In this document: positions 45,801-54,404 of the stretch, piece by piece | How the letters are laid out: each line of letters begins with the position of its first letter | Position numbering within the stretch: the first letter of the stretch is position 1 | Assembly (NCBI RefSeq): GCF_004217565.1 | Contig: NZ_SHLA01000001.1 | Location: 1,674,001 to 1,738,000 of the forward strand | Direction of reading: 5' to 3' | Source: Zhihengliuella halotolerans | Lineage (GTDB): Bacteria > Actinomycetota > Actinomycetes > Actinomycetales > Micrococcaceae | DNA length: 64,000 bases | Notes under the pieces: model-generated | Told to the model about the DNA's origin: nothing | Databases searched by the model: none | Seen by the model: the letters and a program-made list of their open reading frames with translations, nothing else | Program-made: the position numbers and the translations under genes

Positions 45801-46019
45801 TCCCGCGACCTGGCGATCGTCGTCATCGGCGGCCTCGTGTCCTCGACGGCGCTGACGCTGATCCTCGTCCCGGTGTTCTACCGGCTGTTCGAGGCCCGCA
45901 AGGAGCGCCGGCGGCCGGCCGCGGAACGCGAACCCGAGACCGGCCTGATCGACCTCATCGCAGCGGGCCAGCCGCTGCCCAGCCGGCGGGCCCTCCGCGC
46001 CCAGCGAGACGACCTCTGA
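42810..46019 (+). CDS. RND-family efflux permease (AcrB-like)
   Basis: The 1069-residue protein has the RND plan: a first helix (ALLTLVIAAGGLYSMASLKQ region), a large extracytoplasmic loop to about residue 345, a six-helix bundle with RVVDDSIVVIENIK (conserved Asp pair), a second loop from about 560, and the last bundle ending GGLVSSTALTLILVPVFY. It would extrude small molecules by proton exchange. Gram-positive bacteria lack the outer-membrane channel partner, and no membrane-fusion gene is adjacent, so it works alone or with distant partners. TTG 42810 follows GGAAG. Confidence 0.9.
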   Translation: MQFLARLSLKNRAVVALLTLVIAAGGLYSMASLKQELIPDIEFGQTTIMTTAPGASSEVVDERIAQPLAGAFENISGVESVTSTSSPSLAMITVASAYGEDQARVEADLRKAIDSVSDELPEGTEPQLMAGSVADIPAVMLTVSSPAAAEDLSSGLRDAFVPEIARIDGVREVSVAGGATERITITPDDDALAAAGLTSQAFADALEANGQRLPAGSLLIDDENVSVTAGQAVETLEALRELPLVPTAPPAAAPQDPLDPEAPQAPPEPAPVLTIDDVADVAVATEDASSITRTNGEPSVSVTITKTPDADVVRLSHAISEAVPEATAALEAGLGAEAEATVIFDQAPFVEESIRHLAIEGALGLLFAVVVILLFLFSLRATIVTAISIPLSVLVTFAGLHVSGYTLNMLTLGALTISVGRVVDDSIVVIENIKRHLSYGERKSAAVFTAVREVAGAITSSTLATVVVFLPIVFVSDAVGELFRPFSLTVTIAMLSSLLVALTIVPVLAYWFMKAPAGDVDADAVRREAEAKETGSKLQRAYVPLLRRTQRHPVITLIAAVAILVGTGAMVPALKVDFLGSTGSNSVMVNQDFDASASLEAISRDAADTEDALLGVDGVESVLLTVGGDGFSRDASTGLFMVTTDAARDQAEIRETLEASVSGLDAAERISFGESASVGATTVDVELTSSDGEALAEASDAVLAALDGTPDADAPSSDLAAVQPSLEVRVDRAAAAEAGLTELQVASLVAAAGNERSIGELRIDDRNLSVFVAGGDSYDSAAELRELPIPTAAGPVPLDDLADIETVDVQDAITRSGTERVATVSLTPAEGQLGAVTAAVSERLETADIPADVDYEIGGASAQQADSFQQLGLAMLAAIAIVYILLVATFKSLMQPLILLISVPFAATGAILLMLLTGRPLAVASLIGMLMLIGIVVTNAIVLIDLVNQYRRDGQPLAEAVENGARQRLRPILMTALATICALLPMALGVTGSSGFISRDLAIVVIGGLVSSTALTLILVPVFYRLFEARKERRRPAAEREPETGLIDLIAAGQPLPSRRALRAQRDDL

Positions 46020-46045
46020 ACCTGGCGCGCGGCACCGGCCGCGCG

Positions 46046-47104
46046 TCAGTACAGGCGGGGCCAGCCGCCGTCGTACGCGAGCAGGTTGATGCCGAGCCGG
46101 GGCGTGCCGTCGTCTTGGTAGTAGTGGTAGAAGAACACGTCGGCGTCGTTGTCGGCTAGTACGGCCTGGTGGCCCGGACCGTGCACCGATCCGTGGCCGG
46201 CGAGGATCTCGGTTCCGCCGCCGTCGACCATGCGCACCCCGTTCCGGTCGACGTACGGGCCAACCACGTTCGTGGAACGGCCGACGACGACCCGGTAGGT
46301 GCTGGCGGCGCCATTGCAGCAGGAGTCGAACGAGGCGAAGAGGTAGTAGTAGCCGTTCCGGTAGTGGATCGTGGGCGCCTCGATCGGGCCGCCGCCCCGG
46401 CCGGCGAGGTGGATCCAGTCGCTGCCGGTGCGCAGGCCGGTGCCCGGGTCGATGCGGATCATCTTCAGGCCGGACCAGAAGGAACCGAAGGACATCCACC
46501 AGCGTCCCTGCTGGTCGATCACGATGTTCGGGTCGATCGCGTTGTAGTCGTCGCTCGTGGTGGAGGAGACCACCAGTCCTCGGTGCGTCCACGATCCCTG
46601 GGCGCCGGTGTCGCTCGTGGCCAGGAAGATGCCCGAGTGGTTGGAGCCGAAGCTTGAGGCGGAGTAGTAGAGGTAGTAGCGGTTGTTCGCGAAGGTCAGA
46701 TCGGGCGCCCAGAGCGAGGAGCCGCCGCCGGTGTACTCGTGGGTCCAGGGCGCGCCGCCCGGGAACGCCTGCCCGGCGTCGGCCCAGTGCGTGCGGTCGC
46801 TCGAGGTTTTCAGCCCGATCGTCACGCCCGTCCGGTCGTCACCGGTGTGGGCCAGCAGGTAGTTCCCGCCGCGGGACTTCGTGACCTCGGGGTCGTGCAC
46901 GATCGTGGAGCCGGTCACGTGCCCCGGCCCCGGGTACGTGGCAGCTTCAGCAGCTGGGGCTGCCCCGAGGAACCGGGTGCCGGGCACCGCCGCCAGCGCG
47001 AGGCCGGCGGCACCGGCGGCCGCGGCGCGCAGCACGGTGCGCCGTGCGGGCGGGCGAAGCGAGGAGCGTGCGGGATTCTTCGTCGAACTCTCGGCGTTTT
47101 CCAT
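46046..47104 (-). CDS. Tat-exported GH43 arabinanase-like glycosidase
   Basis: The 352-residue protein has a twin-arginine signal (ARRTVLRAAAAGAAGLAL, then a hydrophobic core, residues about 20-56), followed by the five-bladed GH43 domain with catalytic base Asp in VHDPEVTKS, the pKa-modulating Asp in NAIDPNIV and the acid Glu in GPIEAPTI. It most resembles endo-1,5-alpha-L-arabinanase, cutting plant arabinan outside the cell. ATG 47104 gives the Tat motif near the N-terminus. A LacI-type operator sits in its promoter. Confidence 0.87.
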   Translation of the reverse strand: MENAESSTKNPARSSLRPPARRTVLRAAAAGAAGLALAAVPGTRFLGAAPAAEAATYPGPGHVTGSTIVHDPEVTKSRGGNYLLAHTGDDRTGVTIGLKTSSDRTHWADAGQAFPGGAPWTHEYTGGGSSLWAPDLTFANNRYYLYYSASSFGSNHSGIFLATSDTGAQGSWTHRGLVVSSTTSDDYNAIDPNIVIDQQGRWWMSFGSFWSGLKMIRIDPGTGLRTGSDWIHLAGRGGGPIEAPTIHYRNGYYYLFASFDSCCNGAASTYRVVVGRSTNVVGPYVDRNGVRMVDGGGTEILAGHGSVHGPGHQAVLADNDADVFFYHYYQDDGTPRLGINLLAYDGGWPRLY

Positions 47105-47219
47105 GCGAACAGGTGAGCCTTTCGGGTCTCGATGGCCACCGACCGGACGGCCGGCGACGGCGGCGGGGAGTTCAGCAACACCGTCGACATCGACGTGATG
47201 CACATCACTCGCCAACCCG

Positions 47220-47248
47220 ATATTGCAACGTTGTAAATACGCTGTCAA
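47220..47248 (-). promoter_or_regulatory. GH43 promoter with LacI-type operator
   Basis: On the minus strand a perfect -35 TTGACA (47248-47243) is followed 17 bases later by CAATAT (47225-47220). Between them, TTGCAAC/GTTGTAA (47223-47236, plus-strand reading) forms a near-perfect CG-centred palindrome as bound by LacI-family regulators. It would control the arabinanase by blocking the promoter. Confidence 0.6.
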
Positions 47249-47397
47249 GACTTTTCGCTGCCCCATGATGGCCGACCCTGCTGGGCATCACCTTTCGGTC
47301 TCGAATCCGCCGAGCACCCGTCGACGACTGTCCCCGACCCGTGGAACGACGGTAGGCTCTCGGATATCGACCCCGAAACGCAGGAGGCAACGGCCAG

Positions 47398-48258
47398 ATG
47401 AAGATCAAACCAGCGCTCGCAGCAGGCGCCGCGATCAGCCTCGCGGCTGCCGCGCTCGTACCGGCCGCCGCGCTGGCCATGGCGCCGGCCGAGAAGGCCG
47501 ACGGCGCGGAGGTCTCCGCCTTCTGTTCGAACCCCGGGCTCTCCCGTTACACCCCGGTCCCCCGCCCTGCGAACAAGACCGTCCTTCCCTACGAATCCCT
47601 GGACGAGCTCAATGCTGCGGCTGCGGCCGCCGGCCTTTCGCCCCTGGATTTCGCGGAACGTGAGGTCGATGCCAGTGCGGCAGCGCGCGGCGGGTCGCTC
47701 GGCGCCTCGGTGCACGGCGTCGCTGCGGCCTCTCTGCAGGACACCATCGTCTGGGCGGAGCAGGAGGGGCTGACGCTGGCCGAAGCGCACGCGGACATGT
47801 CGCTGAACAAAGCGGCGATCAACCTTGCCTCGGCGCTCGAGGTCGAACATCCTGACTCGGTGGCCTTCTTCCGCCAGAATCCTGAGTCCGGCAGCGTCTC
47901 CGTTGGCTTCGCCGGTGCCGTGACGCCGGAGATCCGGGCACTCCTCGACGAATCCCCAGTGCCCGTCGGCATCGATGAGAACATTGGCTGGACCGAGGAC
48001 GAGATCCATCATGAGACCTCACGCGCGCTGGATTGCCTGAGTGCAGCTACAGACGACGCCCACCACGTAGAAGGCGACCAGTTCAACGGGGTGCTCGAGG
48101 TGACCGCTGAGGAGGGCGAGCAGACGTTCGCAGACCGCGAGGCGGCAGCAGCGCTCAAGGCGCTTCTGGCGACCACGAACTTCGAGGTGAGGATCGTCGA
48201 GGGCGAGGCGCACGGATACGAGCCCGCGATCTTTGATGCTTCGGCACTAGACGGCTGA
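47398..48258 (+). CDS. Secreted protein of unknown function
   Basis: The 286-residue protein has a clear signal peptide (MKIKPALAAG, Ala-rich core, cleavage near residue 27-35) and no membrane helix after it. AGGAGG lies nine bases before ATG 47398. The mature part is acidic and Ala-rich. Segments around SVSVGFAGAVTPEIRALLD and VPVGIDENIGWTEDEI look like the alpha/beta halves of the propeptides of secreted S1 proteases, but there is no GDSGG or other protease core, so it could be a stand-alone propeptide-like inhibitor or chaperone. I cannot assign a family with confidence. Confidence 0.7.
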   Translation: MKIKPALAAGAAISLAAAALVPAAALAMAPAEKADGAEVSAFCSNPGLSRYTPVPRPANKTVLPYESLDELNAAAAAAGLSPLDFAEREVDASAAARGGSLGASVHGVAAASLQDTIVWAEQEGLTLAEAHADMSLNKAAINLASALEVEHPDSVAFFRQNPESGSVSVGFAGAVTPEIRALLDESPVPVGIDENIGWTEDEIHHETSRALDCLSAATDDAHHVEGDQFNGVLEVTAEEGEQTFADREAAAALKALLATTNFEVRIVEGEAHGYEPAIFDASALDG

Positions 48259-48292
48259 CGGCTGCTCCGGCTTTCGCGGCCACGGCCGACGC

Positions 48293-48946
48293 CTACGGTT
48301 CCGGAAACCCAACGTCCTCCCACACGTGGCACCATTTGTCCGCGAGCGAGTCGATGTTCTCGTGGGCGTTCAGTCCGCTAGGCTGCGGCACGACCCAGAG
48401 CACGACGTCGGAGGGCCATCCGGGAATCGTCGATGTGTCCTGACGCCCCAGCTTGGTCTTCGGCTGCCCGAACGCGGTGCGGAACGCCGTGATACCGGCG
48501 ATCGCCACGACGCGCGGCCGCAACTGCACAACGCGCTCCACCAGGCGAGCGCCCGCCGCGCGCAGCTCCTCGCGCGTCAGCTCGTCGGCCCGGACGGTCG
48601 CTCGCCCGACCAGGTTGGTCAGACCGATTCCGCGCCCCAGCAGCTGGGCCTCGTCGTCGTCCGAGAGCCCCCGCGAGGCGTCGACGACATGATCCGTCAG
48701 ACCCGCGCGGTGGAGCGACGGCCAGAAGCGGTTTCCCGGACGCGCAAACGGCGCATTCACGGCGGCGGTCCACAGGCCCGGGTTGATGCCGACGATCAGC
48801 AGGCGCAGGTCCGCGGAATCAGCGGGCAGGATGTCGTCGAGAACGTCCGGGTCATCCGTGGCGAACTGGGCGAGTTCCTCGCGTTGCGGGCGCCGGCCGC
48901 CTAGCGGCGACGGCCGGCGCGGCGCGGCCAGTACCTGCCCCTTCAT
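48293..48946 (-). CDS. mug: G/U mismatch-specific uracil/thymine DNA glycosylase
   Basis: The 217-residue protein has the Mug/TDG motif LLIVGINPGLWTAAV with the catalytic Asn in INPG, the FARPGNRFWPSLHRAGLT segment, and the DNA-intercalating loop VPQPSGLNAH. It removes U or T opposite G in damaged DNA. ATG 48946 follows GGAGGAG. It stands alone on the minus strand, next to an AT-richer stretch before the lipoprotein gene. Confidence 0.9.
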   Translation of the reverse strand: MKGQVLAAPRRPSPLGGRRPQREELAQFATDDPDVLDDILPADSADLRLLIVGINPGLWTAAVNAPFARPGNRFWPSLHRAGLTDHVVDASRGLSDDDEAQLLGRGIGLTNLVGRATVRADELTREELRAAGARLVERVVQLRPRVVAIAGITAFRTAFGQPKTKLGRQDTSTIPGWPSDVVLWVVPQPSGLNAHENIDSLADKWCHVWEDVGFPEP

Positions 48947-49088
48947 CTCTCCTCCGATTTTCGTGAAGTATAAATATGGCAATGGTACAGATAAAGACCT
49001 TGACCAGAAGTTCAGCTCGCACATAGGTTCAATCTGTTACTCGTACACACCAGCGAGAAGCATCGCCCCGCCCTCCAGGAGGACGACC

Positions 49089-49706
49089 TTGAATCCTCGC
49101 GCACGCGCATTCGTTCTCTCGTCAGCGCTCATCGCATCTCTGGCCCTCACTGGCTGCGGTCCGAACGAAGATGGCCCCCTACACGCTACGAGCGGCGGGT
49201 GGTTTGCTATGGATAAACCGAAGAACGCCGGTGATTATTGGACCGGATCTTTCGGAGCAAGTCTCTTGTGCACCACGGACATGAACTATGAAATCCAGCT
49301 GACGAGCGTCGACTGGGAGACCGCAGATCCCAAGCCCGTGGGCGTCGTCCCAGCGCTTCGCGTCTATCAGGGTGAATCTGACGGGCCGTCGCCATTCGTC
49401 GGACTGCTCGGCAAGCCCTGGGAGGACGAAGAACTTTCTACCGACGCCACAACTTTCGTTCATGATCTCACCGGATACCACATCGACCAGCCGTGCGAGG
49501 AGCTCGACGGCGGCGCAAAGAACGATTTCACTGAACTGATTTTGGTGATGGAAGCCGGCCCCGAAGGTGCAGACATCACCAGATTCGGCATCAACTACAC
49601 AGCGAAGGGCAGGCCGTACCGCCTTAAAATCGAGAACCGGAGCATCATGTGCGGGACGGCGATCTCGCAGCGTCCCGAAGACGACCCCGGCTATTCGGAC
49701 TGCTGA
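49089..49706 (+). CDS. Lipoprotein of unknown function
   Basis: The 205-residue protein has a lipoprotein signal (MNPRARAFVLSSALIASLAL then lipobox LTGC; Cys23 would be lipidated), so it is anchored on the outer face of the membrane. The rest contains four further cysteines and many aromatic and acidic residues, with no family I recognise. The start is TTG 49089, chosen for AGGAGGA seven bases upstream; the longer upstream frame overlaps mug. The surrounding sequence is visibly less GC-rich than its neighbours, which may mean more recent acquisition. Confidence 0.72.
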   Translation: MNPRARAFVLSSALIASLALTGCGPNEDGPLHATSGGWFAMDKPKNAGDYWTGSFGASLLCTTDMNYEIQLTSVDWETADPKPVGVVPALRVYQGESDGPSPFVGLLGKPWEDEELSTDATTFVHDLTGYHIDQPCEELDGGAKNDFTELILVMEAGPEGADITRFGINYTAKGRPYRLKIENRSIMCGTAISQRPEDDPGYSDC

Positions 49707-49822
49707 CTCGAACTTAAGTGGGCGCTGATCCCCGACGCGCCCATGCCTAGCACCCTCGAACCTCGCGAAACGACGACGGCGCCCCACCCACACGGGACGT
49801 GCGCACCGTCGCCACCTCGGCA

Positions 49823-51040
49823 CTAAACGCCAAACACCGCCGCACGGGAGGCGACGAACGCGGCCACGGCCGCGTCGATGTCCTCGCGGCTGTGCGCGGC
49901 GGAGAGCTGCACCCGGATGCGCGCGGTGTCCCGTGGGACCACGGGGAAGCTGAACGCGGTGACGAAGATGCCGCGCTCGAGCATCTCCGCGGCGATCTTC
50001 GAGGCCACGACGGCGTCGCCGAACATCACGGGTACGATCGCGTGCTCGCCGTCGAGCAGCTCGAAGCCGGCTGCACTCATCTCCGAGCGGAAGTAGGCGG
50101 CGTTCTCGAACAGACGTGCGCGCAGCTCGCCGGACTCCGCCACGAGGTCCAGCGCCGTCATCGTCGCGGCCACGATCGACGGGGCCAGGGAGTTCGAGAA
50201 CAGGTACGGGCGGGCCTTCTGGCGCAGCATCGCCACGATCTCGCCGCGACCGGAGACGTAGCCTCCGGACGCCCCGCCGAGGGCCTTGCCGAACGTGCCC
50301 GTAAAGATGTCTACACGGTCGGAGACGCCGGCGTGCTCCGGGGTGCCGGCGCCGGTCTCCCCCATGAACCCGACGGCGTGCGAGTCGTCGACCATGACGA
50401 GCGCGCCGTATTTCTCGGCGAGGTCGCAGATCCCCTCGAGCGGGGCCAGGTAGCCGTCCATCGAGAACACGCCGTCGGTGACGATCACCGACCGGCGGGG
50501 ACCGGCGCCGTCGTTCATCTCCGCTGCAGCCTGCAGCTGGGCCTCGAGGTCGGCGAGGTCCTGGTTCGCGTAGCGGAAGCGCGCGGCCTTGGAAAGACGG
50601 ATGCCGTCGATGATCGAGGCGTGGTTCAGCGCGTCGGAGATGATCGCGTCGGCTGGGCCGAACAGCGACTCGAAGACGCCGCCGTTCGCGTCGAAGCAGC
50701 TGGAGAAGAGGATGGTGTCCTCGGTGCCGAGGAACGCGGAGACCTTCGCCTCGAGCTCGAAGTGCGCGTCCTGCGCCCCGCAGATGAAGCGCACCGAGGC
50801 CATGCCGAAGCCGCGCGTATCGAGGGCGCGCTTGGCGGCGTCGATGATCCGCGGGTCGTCGGCCAGGCCTAGGTAGTTATTGGCGCAGAAGTTCACGACG
50901 TCGGCCGCTGCCCCGCCCAGCGGCCCGGCCTTGATGCGGGCGGACTGGGGCGAGTCGATGTGGCGTTCGTGTTTGTAGAGCCCGGCCGTCTCGATCTCTG
51001 CGAGTTCGGCGGCGAGCTGGTCCTTCAGATCCGTGTACAT
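49823..51040 (-). CDS. kbl: 2-amino-3-ketobutyrate CoA ligase (glycine C-acetyltransferase)
   Basis: Kbl splits 2-amino-3-ketobutyrate with CoA to glycine and acetyl-CoA using PLP. The 405-residue protein has [13 protein letters not shown], the substrate His in [23 protein letters not shown] and the PLP lysine in [12 protein letters not shown], as in the alpha-oxoamine synthase family. It lies 34 bases downstream of tdh, so both steps of threonine breakdown are one operon. Confidence 0.95.
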   Translation of the reverse strand: MYTDLKDQLAAELAEIETAGLYKHERHIDSPQSARIKAGPLGGAAADVVNFCANNYLGLADDPRIIDAAKRALDTRGFGMASVRFICGAQDAHFELEAKVSAFLGTEDTILFSSCFDANGGVFESLFGPADAIISDALNHASIIDGIRLSKAARFRYANQDLADLEAQLQAAAEMNDGAGPRRSVIVTDGVFSMDGYLAPLEGICDLAEKYGALVMVDDSHAVGFMGETGAGTPEHAGVSDRVDIFTGTFGKALGGASGGYVSGRGEIVAMLRQKARPYLFSNSLAPSIVAATMTALDLVAESGELRARLFENAAYFRSEMSAAGFELLDGEHAIVPVMFGDAVVASKIAAEMLERGIFVTAFSFPVVPRDTARIRVQLSAAHSREDIDAAVAAFVASRAAVFGV

Positions 51041-51074
51041 GTTTCCTTCGCTGCAGTTCGGAGGGTGTCGGGGG

Positions 51075-52121
51075 TCAGATGTCGCGCCAGTCGAGCACGA
51101 CCTTGCCGCTGAGCCCGTCGCGGGCGATCGCGAATCCGCGCTCCCACTCGGCGGCCGGCACGACGTCGGTCACGACGCCGGCGATCGACGCGCGCAGGCG
51201 CGGGTTGGAGTCGAGCATCGCGCTCATGGCGTACCAGGTCTCGTACATCTCGCGCCCGTAGATGCCCTTGAGCGTGAGCATGTGGGTGACGACCTTGCCC
51301 CAGTCGATATCGATCGAGTCGCTCGGCAGGCCCAGCATCGCGATCTGGCCGCCGTGGTTCATGTTGTCGATCATCTCCGGCAGCGCGGACGGGTGCCCGG
51401 AGATCTCGAGCCCGACGTCGAAGCCCTCGACGAGCCCGAGCTCGCGCTGCGCGGCGGCGATGCGAGTGTTCGCGACGTTGATCGCGAGGTCCGCGCCGGC
51501 GGCGCGGGCGAGCTCCAGACGCGGCTCGGAGACGTCGGTGATGACCACCCGGCGCGCGCCGGCGTGCTTGGCGACGCCGATCGCCATGAGCCCGATCGGC
51601 CCGGCGCCCGTGATCAGGACGTCCTCGCCGACGATCGGGAAGGACAGCGCGGTGTGCACGGCGTTGCCGAACGGGTCGAAGATGGCACCGAGTTCCGGGG
51701 TGACGGCGTCGGACTTGTGCACCCAGACGTTGGTCTCCGGGATCACGACGTACTCGGCGAACGCGCCGTCGCGCTGGACGCCCACCGAGGAGGTATTGAT
51801 GCACATCTGCCGGCGACCGGCGCGGCAGTTGCGGCACATCCCGCACACCACGTGGCCCTCGCCGGAGACGCGGTCGCCGACTGCGACGTGCGTGGTCAGG
51901 TCGCCGACCTCGACGACCTCGCCGTAGAACTCGTGCCCGGGGATCATGGGGGCAGCGATCATGGCGGCCGCGGCGTCGTCGTACGCCTGGATGTGCAGGT
52001 CGGTGCCGCAGATGCCGGTGGTCATCACGCGGATCTTGACGTCATGCGCGCCGGTGACCGGCTCGGGCCGGTCGACGAACTCGAAGCCGGCATGGGGTCC
52101 GGACTTGTACAGTGCTTTCAT
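51075..52121 (-). CDS. tdh: L-threonine 3-dehydrogenase
   Basis: Tdh oxidises threonine to 2-amino-3-ketobutyrate with NAD. The 348-residue zinc alcohol-dehydrogenase-type protein has the catalytic zinc ligands GICGTDLH and GHEFYGEV, the structural zinc cysteines in [16 protein letters not shown], and the Rossmann loop [22 protein letters not shown] 52121 was chosen over an upstream in-frame start at 52139 because the family starts MKALYKSG. It is divergent from a LysR regulator. Confidence 0.95.
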   Translation of the reverse strand: MKALYKSGPHAGFEFVDRPEPVTGAHDVKIRVMTTGICGTDLHIQAYDDAAAAMIAAPMIPGHEFYGEVVEVGDLTTHVAVGDRVSGEGHVVCGMCRNCRAGRRQMCINTSSVGVQRDGAFAEYVVIPETNVWVHKSDAVTPELGAIFDPFGNAVHTALSFPIVGEDVLITGAGPIGLMAIGVAKHAGARRVVITDVSEPRLELARAAGADLAINVANTRIAAAQRELGLVEGFDVGLEISGHPSALPEMIDNMNHGGQIAMLGLPSDSIDIDWGKVVTHMLTLKGIYGREMYETWYAMSAMLDSNPRLRASIAGVVTDVVPAAEWERGFAIARDGLSGKVVLDWRDI

Positions 52122-52246
52122 TCTGGCTTCAGTCCTCACTCGAGCGCGTGGTTGTTGCGCGTCTCGTCACGATGTCGATTCAAGTGTCGCAGTGGTGCCA
52201 CAGGATCAACACATTAGAAATCCTGCCATCTCCTCAGGCAATGCTT

Positions 52247-52259
52247 TAGTATTCACTTC
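52247..52259 (+). promoter_or_regulatory. Candidate leaderless promoter of the LysR gene
   Basis: TAGTAT (52247-52252) lies seven bases before the ATG at 52260, with no ribosome binding site. The tdh-LysR gap would also hold the LysR binding site. Confidence 0.5.
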
Positions 52260-53189
52260 ATGGAACTTCATCAGCTCCAGCTCCTCCGCGAGCTGGGGGA
52301 CCTCGGCTCCGTAAACGCCGTTGCGCGCGAGAAGTTCGTCTCGCCGTCTGCCATCTCCCAGCACCTGACGCAGTTGCAGCGCTCCGTCGACGTCCCACTG
52401 ACCCGGAAGGAGGGCCGCGCGCTGGTGCTGACCAGCGAGGGCAGGATTCTCGCCGACGCCAGCGCGGAGATCGCGGCGGTGCTGGCCCGAGCCCGCGGCG
52501 ATATCTCGGACGGCAGCGCCGCGCGCACGAACCCCGTGCGCGTCGCAGGATTCCACTCAATCGGGCAGACCGTCTTTGCTCCCCTGCTCACGCAGACGGA
52601 GCGCGACCTGCCCGAACTGCATTTCTTCGACGAGGACGTCTCTCAGCAGCAGTTTCCCGCGCTGGCTGCCAGGTACGACCTCGTTCTGGCGCACCGCATG
52701 CGGCACACCAGCCCCTGGCCCGAGGGCCAGGTGGCTGTCGTCCCGCTGGCCTTCGAGCCCCTGGATATCGCACTCCGCACCGACCACGAGCTGGCGCGGT
52801 GCGAAAGCCTCGATGCGGACCAGGTCATCGCCGAGCCCTGGGTCGTCTCGCGGTCCGGCTACTCCCCGGACGACGTGCTGCAGACGATTGCGGCCACGGC
52901 GGGCCAGGCGCCGACCGTGCGTCATCGCGTCAACGACTACGCCACCGTGGCCGCTCTGGTGCAGGCGGGCGGCTGCTTGGGCATCCTCCCGCGCTACACG
53001 ACCCGCCATGCCATCCCGGAGACCGTGACGCTCCGGCCGATCCGCGGCCTCACGGCGGGCCGCCAGATCGACCTGCTGGTCCGCGCAGAGCATCTGCACC
53101 GAAGCTCGATCCGCGACGTCGTCGAGGCCATCCGCGAGACGGTGCGGCGCATCGTCGCCGCCGCACCGCCGTCGGACGCGGCGGGTTAG
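52260..53189 (+). CDS. LysR-family transcriptional regulator
   Basis: The 309-residue protein has an N-terminal winged helix-turn-helix (ELHQLQLLRELGDLGSVNAV, then SPSAISQHLTQLQRS) and a substrate-binding-like effector domain (about residues 90-295). Its position, divergent from tdh-kbl, suggests control of threonine catabolism with threonine or a product as ligand; this is inferred. Its last two bases overlap the convergent oxidoreductase stop codon. Confidence 0.92.
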   Translation: MELHQLQLLRELGDLGSVNAVAREKFVSPSAISQHLTQLQRSVDVPLTRKEGRALVLTSEGRILADASAEIAAVLARARGDISDGSAARTNPVRVAGFHSIGQTVFAPLLTQTERDLPELHFFDEDVSQQQFPALAARYDLVLAHRMRHTSPWPEGQVAVVPLAFEPLDIALRTDHELARCESLDADQVIAEPWVVSRSGYSPDDVLQTIAATAGQAPTVRHRVNDYATVAALVQAGGCLGILPRYTTRHAIPETVTLRPIRGLTAGRQIDLLVRAEHLHRSSIRDVVEAIRETVRRIVAAAPPSDAAG

Positions 53190-54364
53190 ACCACGACGCG
53201 CTGCTGCGCATCCTCGAAGTAGCGCACGACGTCGGCCGGCAGCTCCGGGACGTCCAGCGCCCCACCGCCGGAACGCAGCGAACGCGCGCCCAGATCCCCA
53301 ACCGCGACGGCGGCACGGGCAGCCAGCGGGGACGTCTGAGTGAACCCGCCTTCGGTCGCGAATTTGAGGAACTCAGCGATCAACAGGGGGTCCGCACCAC
53401 CGTGGCCCTCGGCGTCGCCGGCAATCTCAACCCGAAGATCCGGCTCATTGAAGCCGCTGGTCGTCCGCGTATTCCAGACGTGGATGAAGTCGCCGGGGCC
53501 ATCCCCGAAGTTCTCGATTCGGCCTGCGGAACCGATGACGGTGTAGTTGCGCCAGTAGTCGGGAGTGAAGTGGCACTGCTGGTAGGACGCGAGGACCCCG
53601 TTGCCAAGGCGCATCTGCACCATCGACACGTCCTCGACGTCGATCACGGGGTTCAGCTCCCGCTGATCGCTTCCGGGCCAGTTGTCTGCGGAGAACCACT
53701 CACCCATCCGCCGGTCGGAGTTGTCCCGGCGATCGGAAACATCCCCGTACACGCTGAGCTCGCCCAGTCCGGAGACACTTGTGGTGTATCCGCCGGCCAG
53801 CCAGTGGATAACGTCGATGTCGTGGGCGCCCTTCTGCAGCAACAGGCTATTGCTGTAGCGCCGCTCGGCGTGCCAGTCCTTGAAGTAGTAGTCGCCGCCG
53901 TTGCCGACGAAGTGGCGGCACCACACGGCCTTGACGTCGCCGATGGCCCCGGACTCGATGATCTCCCGCATCTGGCGGATCGCCGGCATGTGGCGCATGT
54001 TGTGCCCGACGTAGAGCCGGGTGCCGGTACGGTAGGCGGTTTCCAGGATCTCGTCAGCTCCCTCGACGGTGATGTCGAGTGGCTTCTCGCAGAAGGTCGG
54101 GATACCGGCGTTCAGGGTGCGGGTGACGACCTCCCGGTGCGTGTGGTCAGGAGTGAGGACCAGCACGGCCTCGATGCCGGAGGCGAGTAGCTCGTCGAGG
54201 TCGCCGGTCACCAGCGCCTCGGGGAGCTTCTCAGCGGCGTCCGCACGGCCGCGTTCGCTGGTATCACAGACGGCCGATACGACGCTGCCCGCCCCGGGGC
54301 GGTGGATATAGCGGTGCAATGACGAACGCAGACCGAAACCGACGATTCCAACCTTGATGTCCAT
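53186..54364 (-). CDS. Gfo/Idh/MocA-family oxidoreductase
   Basis: The 392-residue protein has the NAD(P)-binding motif VGIVGFGLRSSLH, the EKPLDI segment (catalytic Lys) and a C-terminal dimerisation domain with KGAHDIDVIHWLAGG. The family oxidises or isomerises sugars, inositols and related compounds. ATG 54364 gives the Rossmann strand at the N-terminus. It is the last gene behind the ROK-controlled ABC transporter, which argues that the transported compound may be a sugar derivative rather than a peptide. The substrate is unknown. Confidence 0.87.
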   Translation of the reverse strand: MDIKVGIVGFGLRSSLHRYIHRPGAGSVVSAVCDTSERGRADAAEKLPEALVTGDLDELLASGIEAVLVLTPDHTHREVVTRTLNAGIPTFCEKPLDITVEGADEILETAYRTGTRLYVGHNMRHMPAIRQMREIIESGAIGDVKAVWCRHFVGNGGDYYFKDWHAERRYSNSLLLQKGAHDIDVIHWLAGGYTTSVSGLGELSVYGDVSDRRDNSDRRMGEWFSADNWPGSDQRELNPVIDVEDVSMVQMRLGNGVLASYQQCHFTPDYWRNYTVIGSAGRIENFGDGPGDFIHVWNTRTTSGFNEPDLRVEIAGDAEGHGGADPLLIAEFLKFATEGGFTQTSPLAARAAVAVGDLGARSLRSGGGALDVPELPADVVRYFEDAQQRVVV

Positions 54365-54404
54365 ACGTAACTCTCCAAACCTGTTGTGTCGTGCTTCATT
54401 CGAG

